Shown one piece after another: positions 55,650 through 64,000 of a stretch of 64,000 nt of DNA. Source of the DNA: Clytia hemisphaerica. Taxonomy: Eukaryota; Cnidaria; Hydrozoa; Leptothecata; Clytiidae. The stretch covers positions 1,675,786-1,739,785 of the forward strand of contig CACVBU010000878.1 in assembly GCA_902728285.1 (NCBI GenBank), read 5' to 3'. How positions within the stretch are numbered: position 1 is the first letter of the stretch; every line of letters starts with the position of its first letter. The position numbers and the translations under genes were made by a program. The notes below the pieces were generated by a model that saw only the letters and a list, made by a program, of their open reading frames with translations, did no database searches and had not been told where the DNA came from.

Positions 55650-56813
55650 TTATTTTATTATACCAAAAATGATGACAGAATTTTTATTGCCATAATAAAA
55701 ATGGTGATCTACACCATATTCTTTATACCAACCGTCATAACTTGTATTCCTTTCGAATTTCGGAATCTCCAATTTTTTAGATTGATCGGTTGGATGAAGT
55801 AACCATACTTTCCCTTTATTCCAAAGATCACCATGAAATTCATCAACAGCAATGGTCCATTTTGCCCATCCACATTTCTCCCTCTCTGATACAAAGTATA
55901 TCCTGTCAAATCGTACGTCCATCTCTTTCCGACAAAAAAAGTATTTAGCATTGTCATAGTACAATTTTCCATTCGTCATAAACGACAAAATGTGTTCATA
56001 CCATTGCTTATAGGTTGGGGATGGGTTCAATTTCTTGACTACCAACCCTTCCATAAACTTTCCTGCACCCCAAACGAGGCTCTCTATTTCTGGTAATACA
56101 TCAATAGAAGTTCCCATTATCTCTATCACTTTTGCTTCCAATTCCCAACGTGATTTTTGTGATTGTTCTTCCAACTCAGTCAATCTCTTCACAATGTCAT
56201 CATCTGTCTCCTGCATCTTTTCTTCAACTTCTATCATCTTTCTTTGAATAGCAACTAGATCATCGTTCTTTAGTTTCGCTTCCACTTTTTGAATTATGCC
56301 TGTTTTCATTGCAGCAAGTTTGTCATCGACTTCGGTTTTCAATTGAATGATTTTGTTATCTTTTTCAACGGATTGGTTGTTGATTTCAACAATTTTTGCA
56401 TCAATCATGGCAAGTTTGGCGTCATTTAAGGTAATCTTGTTGTCAAATTCTTGAAAACGTAAGTTCTCATTTTGAAGTCGTTCAACTTCTCTCTCCAAAG
56501 TCTTAAGTTTTGATTTGCCCTCATTTTCGTCGCCATTGTCAGTCATTTTCGATTTAACCTCGAATTCTTTCTGCTCCATTTTGAGTTTCTCGATTTCGCG
56601 TTGGTGCTTCATTGTTTGAATAATATTGTCTTTTTCACTCAAATTTTTCTCAAACTCCAACACTTTAATTTGATGCTCATAATTCAAGACTTGAATTTTG
56701 CGTTCATAATCTTCTTTCATTTTTGACATTTCAGCTTTCAATTTTTGAATTTGGTCGACATTTTGATTTGGTTTCAAACGTAAAGGATCGGTAGCACAAT
56801 GAGCAGAATCCAT
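55650..56813 (-). CDS. intronless coiled-coil protein, unknown family
   Basis: A 387-residue uninterrupted frame from ATG 56813 to TAA 55650. Residues about 18-245 are a long, highly charged coiled coil (heptad-like Leu/Ile/Met spacing, Lys/Glu-rich). From about 250 a globular Trp/Tyr/Phe-rich domain begins (motifs KQWYEHILSFM, GWAKWTIAVDEFHGDLWNKGKVW, YDGWYKEYG, HHFYYGNKN in order). No signal peptide or membrane segment is seen. I do not recognise the C-terminal domain. A second copy of the last 21 codons and 3' flank lies at 63935, so this is one of a tandem pair. AATAAA overlaps the stop region, with another about 205 bases downstream (55441-55446 on the plus strand). It is antisense to the EGF/LamG gene and may lie in one of its introns. 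Confidence 0.8.
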   Translation of the reverse strand: MDSAHCATDPLRLKPNQNVDQIQKLKAEMSKMKEDYERKIQVLNYEHQIKVLEFEKNLSEKDNIIQTMKHQREIEKLKMEQKEFEVKSKMTDNGDENEGKSKLKTLEREVERLQNENLRFQEFDNKITLNDAKLAMIDAKIVEINNQSVEKDNKIIQLKTEVDDKLAAMKTGIIQKVEAKLKNDDLVAIQRKMIEVEEKMQETDDDIVKRLTELEEQSQKSRWELEAKVIEIMGTSIDVLPEIESLVWGAGKFMEGLVVKKLNPSPTYKQWYEHILSFMTNGKLYYDNAKYFFCRKEMDVRFDRIYFVSEREKCGWAKWTIAVDEFHGDLWNKGKVWLLHPTDQSKKLEIPKFERNTSYDGWYKEYGVDHHFYYGNKNSVIIFGIIK

Positions 56814-57687
56814 TTTTGATGTCTTTCTCTCTTCAAGAAAATATTATCATCTTAAAAGTTGTCATGCTTTTTCTTGCAATAAAGTACTGTCTGTGTTCGT
56901 TTTTTAAATAATCTTTTTTTTTTGCATTGAAAAGAATGTGATATCTGTCTGTGGTTTTTATTATTTGCATATAAAAAGCTCATTAATTAGATTCATACTT
57001 TTTATAAGAATATTTAAAGAAGCACATGCTTATTCCACTTATTATACAGGTTTTTTTATAAGAACAAACTATATAAGAACATATTGCTTTTGTGGACAAA
57101 AAATCTTAAGAACAAGTTAAGAACATTTTGAGGCTTCGCAAACATCTAAAACATCTGATTTCTTAGGAAGATAGACACAAAATGGTAAAAAATAAAAACA
57201 TGTTAAGAACTGGATTCGACATTGAAATTTTCGAGTGTTTGTTTCTCTACTGGATTACTGTTATGCTGTTATGTACATCTGTCCAGACCCAGAAGAAATA
57301 TTGCAAGGATTGGTAAACTTGAGCAAGTATTGAGGGACTAATAGCACTTGTACTAATAGTACATGTTTGTTCAAATAAATTTCAATCTCTTACGAAGACG
57401 GGATAACTTATGGAAACTTAACATATAATTTGTTTATATATCTTACACTCGAAAGCTGGGAATTATTTTTTCTATTGAATTGGAAAAAGTATTCGAACTT
57501 TTTACTTTTTCGAGATGAATCGCTTTGCAATTTTAATGACCTTAATCTCTTAATAATGCTCTTAATGCATTCGTTCACAATTCAATAATTGATTACGTCG
57601 CTATTACAAAGAATGAAACCTTTTGTAAACACAACTCATTGAAAATCAAGAGAATGAAATCGCCTGTTAGTTATTGCACAAACTCAG
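56814..57687. other. no gene seen; contains half of an ATAAGAAC MITE
   Basis: At 57045-57120 CAGGTTTTTTTATAAGAACAAA and AAGAACA words match one terminus of the ATAAGAAC family. The first ~150 bases are the likely promoter region of the minus-strand coiled-coil gene. No confident TATA box. Confidence 0.5.
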
Positions 57688-58043
57688 GTGCTATCTGATG
57701 TTCCGATGGCGGATTGGCGGTCGCCCCACGCTAAAGCTCTAAAGGGAGCGGGTCAATTTCCCATCGGAGAGGAATGGCAGTCGGCCTTTAATGTGCCGCA
57801 TCCCCAGTCGGGTTCAACAGCCCTTTCCCGTAAACCTAAAAATATTACGGTTGGACCCGCCAATCCCCGAAAACGAGCGCTGGGTTACCAGACCTCCCGC
57901 TGCAAAATTATTGACGCGGTCTCGCAAAATTCCGTATAATCTAAACCTTCCATTGATGTTGAAAATTTTCCCGACCTTCAGAGCTTTAGCGTGTCGGATG
58001 AAAATTTCATAATCTGGGTGCTAGATAAACTTTTAATATTGTA

Positions 58044-58076
58044 CTATCTGGTGATATTGAAATCAATCCCGGGCCG
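58044..58076 (+). other. 2A-like translational recoding motif in the LINE
   Basis: The frame reads LSGDIEINPGP, matching the D-(V/I)-E-x-N-P-G-P consensus at which ribosomes skip a peptide bond. The stretch before it is Leu/Ile/Tyr-rich (LLILYY) if read one frame over, so a one-base shift and a stop (58026) now separate it from its upstream context. Confidence 0.8.
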
Positions 58077-59263
58077 GCACCAAAATTCACTAAATGTGTG
58101 AAAGGAGTTGGGACCAACAGGAAGCGCCTTCAATGTATCAAATGTCACTGCCTTCCCCATGCATCATGCTCAACCATCTCCAAATACGTACAAAAACATA
58201 TGGCATCTTGCATCATAGTAGAATGGACATTTGCACTTTCTTTGGTTTGAGAGATTTGAATATTGATGAAAGCTTCTCAAATGACGAACTGATAATCGAA
58301 AACACTCATTTAAATTTATTGAACAAGAAACGTAATTTGACTTCGATCACACACACAAGCCCAGTTGCTTCTCTTTACAATTACCGAATATTCCACCATG
58401 TTGACTCTTTACCAATTCGACATCATTACCGTTAATGAAACATGGCTACAACAGCTGGAATACAATCCTATCTTCAAACACCGAGGAAGCCGAGGATGTG
58501 GTGTCGGTATTTACGCCAATTATAACCTTCATTTCCAACCTCGTAAGGATTTAACCAAAAACTCAATGTCACAAATTCTCGTTGCTGAATTCCGTGGCCT
58601 AAATAAAAATACATCGCATTTTCTCGTTACCGTATACCAACCAAACTTCAAAGAAAAGGATAAGTTACATTGGCTAGGTCAATTCGATACCGCGATCGTT
58701 GAAATTTGTACCAAGTGGAGTGGAATTATTATTCTGACAGAGGATATGAACTTTGATCTCTTTGGTCAATAAAAGGAGTCAACCAAACGCTACAAAGAAC
58801 TTCTATCATCGAACAACCTATTCCAACATGTTACGAAACCAACCAGACACGGATCATGTAATCACCAATCACCAACATAACAAGTAAATTCAACTTTACG
58901 GACGTAAGTTCTACAGATGTTAAGCGATCATGACACCCCCTACATTCTACTGAATATGAAGAAAGGACGCTTTGAACCTTGATACAAATTCATTCGTGAC
59001 GTCAGGAATCTTGACATGAACTCAATGAAATATCTAATTTACAATTCAGCACCATTCATGCTTTTGATGACCCTGAAGACCAAATTGATATCCTTAATAA
59101 TCTGATCCTCAGCTGCATCGAAACTCATGCTCCGCTCAAACACATAAAATGGTCCAATTGCATCATTGATGCGGGATCTAGCAATCGCAGAACTAATCTT
59201 GAGCTTTTTCATCAGCATGCTCGAATAGATCCACAACGCAAAACTTCATACAAATAGAGGCTT

Positions 59264-59520
59264 ACTCTCAGGTACCTAATAGCCGGGGGTTTGGAAAAAA
59301 TCTCAAAACTTAATAAGCGGGGGGGGGGTTGGAATAGAAATGTCCTGGGTGGAAAACTTTTGAAAAGGAGGCTAATACAGCAGAATTAGGACAAAAGAGG
59401 GAACTTTCAAAAACATTTTCCCAAAAATTAATAAGCGGGGGGTTGGAAAAAGAATGTCCTGGATGGAAAATTTTCGAAGAATTAATTAGCGGGGGGGGAG
59501 GCTATTAGGTACCCGAGAGT
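59264..59520. mobile_element. MITE inserted in the LINE (ACTCTC..GGTACCTAATAGCC ends)
   Basis: ACTCTCAGGTACCTAATAGCC is inverted as GGCTATTAGGTACCCGAGAGT. The body has three GGAAA.TTTTGAA and G-run repeats. LINE coding similarity is present on both sides, so this insertion came later. Confidence 0.88.
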
Positions 59521-61026
59521 ACTGAGTTATAAAATGAAACTGGAACAAATCAAAAATAATTTTCTCAAGAAATCTTTATCTTTGAAAGATCCTAAATATG
59601 TGTGGAACATCCATCGAGTACTAAACAACCATCCATCGCTGTACTGAACAACCAAAAGTTGAGGATCAACCACCATTCATTCAGATCTCACTGGTAAGTA
59701 GACCTACCAACCTCGAGGCATTAAATGACCAAACTTCGCTCAAAATTCAACACACAACGTATGATCAAGGGAATCAGATTCTAAAGAATATAAAGAATGA
59801 CTGTTCTTGTGGCTCTGATAAAATATCTATTAGATTTGTTAAACCAATATCAGAGTTCATCACCTCGCCAATTGTTCACGTTATTAATAACTGTGTATTG
59901 ACTAGTAAGTCTTTCCTCGTCAATGGAAGGTAGCTCGAGTATGTCAAATTCCAAAGATCGATTCACCTATCAAGATTAAAGATTACCGTCCCATATCCGT
60001 ACTTCCTGTATTTTCCAAAGTATTGGAGAGAGTTATCTTAGTCCAACTTTGCGAATTCATCGAAGACAAAGCGCTCTACCACCAAACACGCAGTCTGGAT
60101 TTCGTAAAGGACACTCCACCACAACCTTACTGATTAAACTGCGGAATGATGTCTAAAAAACAATGGTGAAAAGTGAAGTTCCTTTATCCATCCTAATAGA
60201 TTCTTCGAAAGCCTTCGATACCATTGGCCGCAAGAATTTGCTGCTGAAGTTACGAAATATGAATTTTTCCATCGATTCTCTCCAGTTATTATCAAGCTAT
60301 TTAAAGTCCAAGTTCAGGATAAAACTTTATCGATTAAATCTATGTATACTAGGCCCAGTGTTATTCAATCTCTACGCCGTTGAACTTTCGACCAAATAAT
60401 ATCCAGTAGTATTCAGTATGCCGACGACACAACACTACAAAGTTAAAGACTTATTGTAAACAATCAAGGAAATGGAGAAAGATGTCGAGAATCTTCCATC
60501 CTGGTCGAAGAATAGTAATCTTATTTTTAACAGTGATAAACATTATCTTACTTTATCATCTTTTTCGATGCTCTGGGAAATTCATCGAACACAAAGTTAA
60601 TGTCAAACTACTTGGAGTTCAACTCAACGAAAACCTTACTTGGTCGATACACATAAACGGTTTCATTAAATCATCTCAAGGTACTCTACGCTCTCTTCAA
60701 AAATTCAGTCATTCCACACCCTTTAGGGTACGTAAAACTCTCGCTGAAACATTAATACTGACAAAACTGAATTATAGTAATGTTGTCTTTGTACAGATTC
60801 CGAAATACCAACTTGATCGGCTACAAAAAATTCAAAATATAGCAGCTGGTTGTAATGTAACATCAAAAATTGTTCACAAATCCCGTCGTGACGATAACCA
60901 CCCAAATTATCTGAAAGTTGAGTTTTGTGATCAAAGTAAGGATTTTCGATCCACGATAAAAAAACGAAAATATTAAAATCTTTAGAAACTCTAGATAAAT
61001 TTACTCCAGAAGCAAAAAACATTTGA

Positions 61027-61190
61027 TTATTTTTTCTAGGGATTTTTCAACTTTGATGGAAAATGGCCAAATTTGTAATTCTAGGGTTTAAATTTTACTG
61101 GTTTCGCTGGATAACTGCGAAAAAAGCGAAAATTAGTTCCTACAAAAATTTGGATAAAAGAAAGGTATAAAAAGAAAAAGCGATTAAGTG
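61027..61190 (+). repeat. dispersed repeat, copy of 54690-54835
   Basis: TCTAGGGATTTTTCAACT, GAAAATGGCCAAATTT and GGTATAAAAAGAAAAAG are shared in order with 54690-54835. Confidence 0.8.
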
Positions 61191-61457
61191 TTCCGCAAAA
61201 ATATGGCGGTAAATTATACAGCGAGTGTTATAAATGCAAATTATAGAAAAAGTATATAATTACACCATAACACGAATTACCATATTACTTTTGCAAATCA
61301 AAACAAACAAAATGGCAGACTGGTTATGATGATGAGCTGATTCTTTCGTCTTTGACTGGAAAAAGTGTTTTGTATGTCTAATTTTGTATAAATAAATACT
61401 GTAATTTAGTCAGAAGTTCATTTCAGCAATGACTTCAATTCTTTTTCCGGAATCTTT

Positions 61458-62029
61458 AACCCTATTCGGACTAGGGGGGGGGGCTCTTTCTGTTCGGAAG
61501 TCAAACTATTGGTAATAGCTCCTGAAATAATAGAGCTTTTGCCGTGAAATTTTCTGTAAATTCCTAACTTTTATTTTGCTTCAAAATAAAAAAAAAATAA
61601 AAATTTGACACCTAAATATTTTCACACCTTGAGCATGATGACATTTCTGACAGTAAGGTGTCACAAAAATAGACACTTTTCCAATACAAATTTATTTTTA
61701 ATGTCAAATATATCGTTTAAGCCGTAATTTATTGAATATTTAGGATAAAATAAGCATTTTAAACTCAGGCAACTTTTTTCTAAAGCCTTTGTTAAAATAC
61801 AATAGCTAATTATAAGAACATTGAAAAGTTCGGTTTTTGCTTACTTTGGGCATGATGAGTGACGTCATCAAAAAAATTTTTTGTCAAAAGTTACCTTACG
61901 TGACAAGGATCTTGTGAGCCAAATTTCATCCAAAAAGACCCACTAGATCAAAAGTTAAGGGGTGGTACAGGAAAAGCCCCCCCCCCCCTAGTTCTGAACC
62001 GCCCCTAAAAGCCTAGTTTGAATAGGGTT
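61458..62029. mobile_element. TIR element with AACCCTATTC ends and C/G tracts
   Basis: AACCCTATTCGGACTAGG with a G run at the left; a C run, CCTAGTT and GAATAGGGTT at the right. TTAA stands outside on the left and TTGA on the right, which could be a decayed TTAA (piggyBac-type) duplication. 572 bases, non-coding. Confidence 0.7.
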
Positions 62030-62529
62030 GAAGAAATTTGCTCAAGTTTTCAAATGTACATTTTGTTGATATTTTTGTTCAAACTGTAATTTATCTTTGT
62101 TTGTTATTTTATTAATAACTACCTTTACTTTATTGTTTATAGAGCTTCTTGAGCTTTAAAGACCATTATATGGTCGTAACTCGAGAAAGTCCTTCTTAAC
62201 TTGGTAAAACAAGATACCGGCAAAGTACAAAAAGTAGAATGTTTGACCAACAACATAAAAGATTTTGCTTGAGAAGTGCAATCACAGCGTTTGATTGATT
62301 TCTATTTCGCCCTATTTAAGATGGCGCAGAACTTTTTGATAAATTTTATCCGCAGTATACTCTTGACTATTGTTTATTAGGCAAAGTAGCAATAGAGAAT
62401 CAATCAATCAATCAATAATCAAATCAATTAATTATTCCTGATTATTTTTTATGTTTCAATCTTTAAAGCATTAAAAGCTTTATAAGTGCATGACATGACC
62501 TTTCAGTGGGGGCATTTAGTGAAAGCTAT
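62030..62529. other. no gene seen
   Basis: AT-rich intergenic sequence. An ATCAATCAATCAAT short tract lies at about 62399-62430. Confidence 0.5.
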
Positions 62530-63710
62530 GACTAGTATAAAGAATTTAACGTTAACATCTTGTGCGTGAAAAATGCTTGAAAACATGACCTGATTATATA
62601 CTGAATTGATCATCATAAAAAAAGTAAACCCATATGTACAAAATATAAAGACAGAGTTAGCTTACTTTTAGAAATTTATTTCATATAAGAAGCTACTAGT
62701 TGTTTTCAATATAAAAAATTTAACTTTTACGTCTTGGGTGTGAAAAATGCTTGAGAACTTGACCTAATTATAAGCTGAATAGATCATTATAAAAATAATT
62801 AAACCCTACAAGAACGTCAAAAATTTTGGAAGCCTTCGAATGTTCTTAGTTTTTTGGATTTGAAGCCTAAAAATGTTCTTAAAATGTTCTTATTTTCAGC
62901 ACTTTTTGAGCATTTCAATGTAATTTCTTAAGAAAATGTTTTTAAGTCTCCAAAGCCTTAGAATGTTCTTAGAATGTTCTTAAACTTTTGGGCTTCGAAG
63001 CCTTATGTTCTTATATAGTTTGTTCTTATAAAAAAAAAACGTGTATTTATAAAAAATATTAAAACAGAGTTAGCTACGTTTTAGAAATTTATTTCATATA
63101 AGAAGCTACTAGTTGTATACAATATAAAGAATTTAACGTTTACATATTGTGCGTGAAAAATGCTTGAAAACTTAACCTGATTATAAGCTGAATTGATCAT
63201 TATAAAAATAATTGAACCCTATTTATACAAAATATTAAGACAGAGTTAGCTACGTTTTAGAAATTTATTTCATATAAGAAGCTACTAGTTGTATACAATA
63301 TAAAGAATTAAACGTTTACATCTTGCGTGAAAAATGCTTGAAAATCTAACCTGATTATAAGCTGAATTGATCATCATAAAAAAAGTAAACCCATATGTAC
63401 AAAATATAAGGACAGAGTTAGCTAATTTTTAGAAATTTATTTCATAATATAACGTTTACATCTTGTGCGTGAAAAATGCTTGAAAATCTGACCTGAATAT
63501 AAGCAAGCTGAATTGATCATTATAAAAATAATTAAACCCTATATTTATACAAAATATTAAGACAAAATTAGCTACCTTTTAGAAAGTTATTTCAGAATTT
63601 AGAGTTTACATCTTGTGCGTGAAAAATGCTTGAAAACATGACCTAATTATAAGCTGAATTGATCATTATAAAAATAATTAAACCCTATTTCTACAAAATA
63701 TTAATCTCAA
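62530..63710. repeat. satellite array, ~150-177-bp units
   Basis: CAGAGTTAGCT (or a variant) occurs at about 62651, 63064, 63241, 63413 and 63563. Each is followed by TTTAGAAATTTATTTCATATAAG, ..TTAACGTTTACATCTTG and AAAAATGCTTGAAAA. The 62651-63064 gap is enlarged by an inserted MITE (62808-63050). The array directly abuts the 3' flank of the partial paralogue. Confidence 0.92.
62808..63050. mobile_element. MITE of the ATAAGAAC/CGTGTATTT family inside the satellite
   Basis: The satellite monomer is interrupted between AACCCTA and TAAAAAATATTA. The insert has the right-hand terminus GTTCTTATAAAAAAAAAACG and many TGTTCTTA words in inverted halves (GAAGCC...AATGTTCTTA). Confidence 0.8.
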
Positions 63711-63934
63711 AAAAATATAGAATGAACGGTTAATACATAATGCTGGATGTATTTAAAATGGGTTGGCAACCTAAATTGAGAAACTGCAATGTAAGTAGGG
63801 AAGTTTAAACAAGATTCCATGAGACATGGAAAGCATTTCAAAGTTTCAGTTTTACAAGGTTTTACATGTGAATCTGCATTTCCTTTCATAATGAAACTTT
63901 ATAGTTGAAATTCGTAGCTTATAGTTATAACAAA

Positions 63935-64000
63935 TCATTTTTTTATCATACCGAAAATGATGACAGAATTTTTATTGCCATAATAAAAATGGTCATCTAC
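63935..64000 (-). CDS. 3' end of a paralogue of the coiled-coil protein (partial)
   Basis: The last 21 codons and stop, cut by the window edge. They match the end of the 55650-56813 product with a His-to-Asp and few other changes (ends GMIKK instead of GIIK). About 215 bases of 3' flank (63720-63934) also match 55460-55649. Whether the rest is intact cannot be seen here. Confidence 0.85.
   Translation of the reverse strand, partial: VDDHFYYGNKNSVIIFGMIKK

Larger units (their letters stand above)
57688..61015 (+). pseudogene. decayed non-LTR retrotransposon (LINE) with 2A-like peptide
   Basis: Coding remnants appear in order on the plus strand. A short 5' frame (57688-57939) has no recognised domain. 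A 2A-like peptide follows at 58044-58076. Next is a Cys-rich segment (CIKCHC..HASC). An APE-type endonuclease part lies at about 58390-58770 (FDIITVNETWL, GCGVGIYAN, VTVYQPN, then an ILTEDMNFDL stretch). The reverse transcriptase lies at about 59940-60400 (IKDYRPISVLPVFSKVLERVI, SGFRKGHST, LIDSSKAFDTI, LGPVLFNLY). A C-terminal region at about 60590-60850 contains KLLGVQLNENLTW. Stops and frameshifts abound and a MITE interrupts it. The APE plus RT order and the 2A point to the CR1/L2-like assemblage; the exact clade is open. Confidence 0.88.

Noticed and set aside
57688..57939. Independent host gene
   Set aside because: It lies directly upstream of the LINE's 2A and endonuclease remnants on the same strand, has no splice support and is more GC-rich than the host genes. 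Treated as LINE 5' sequence.
62530..63710. CRISPR array or rRNA spacer
   Set aside because: It is a plain tandem satellite whose units match end to end. No rRNA sequence is nearby.

Overview
The window is an AT-rich, intron- and transposon-dense nuclear segment of an invertebrate metazoan. The evidence is spliced genes with GT/AG introns, a large EGF/laminin-G extracellular protein, a multi-exon C2H2 zinc-finger protein, a Ty1/copia element, a tRNA-derived SINE and a LINE with APE-type endonuclease and a 2A-like peptide. The species cannot be named from the sequence. One ambiguous base (N) lies at 22285.

Layout. 1-142: 3' part of a SINE. 528-5979 (minus): 3' three exons of a zinc-finger gene with eight C2H2 fingers, one of them completed across a splice junction. 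Its introns carry short inverted-repeat elements. 6.0-9.4 kb: intergenic, several MITEs. 9.4-15.1 kb: a TIR element split by a 5.1-kb copia element whose two 235-bp LTRs appear identical although gag-pol is broken. 15.1-25.7 kb: no gene, a nest of TIR elements, a (CGAA)n tract, inverted duplications and a hAT-like element. 26467-33291: a candidate 6.8-kb CACTA-like element with repetitive subterminal arms. 33797-53885+ (plus): ten exons, open at the 3' end, of a secreted or membrane protein with 27 EGF modules, a Ser/Thr-rich mucin-like stretch and a laminin-G domain (Crumbs/Eyes-shut-like architecture). Its 5.4-kb intron 3 holds a 3.7-kb near-perfect palindrome and a SINE whose target-site duplication copied the exon's own 3' splice site. 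55650-56813 (minus): an intronless coiled-coil gene of unknown function. The end of a tandem paralogue is at 63935-64000. Between the two copies lie a decayed LINE (57.7-61.0 kb), a TIR element and a ~150-177-bp satellite array.

The three host genes show no operon-like relation. The zinc-finger protein is probably a nuclear DNA-binding regulator, and the EGF/LamG protein an extracellular or apical-surface scaffold. The coiled-coil gene lies antisense downstream of the last visible EGF-gene exon, possibly inside one of its introns. Most of the sequence is non-autonomous DNA transposons, with structures consistent with Harbinger (TAA duplications), Tc1/mariner (TA), hAT (8 bp), CACTA (3 bp) and Mutator-like (9 bp) families. 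Family calls rest on termini and target duplications only, since no transposase gene is visible.
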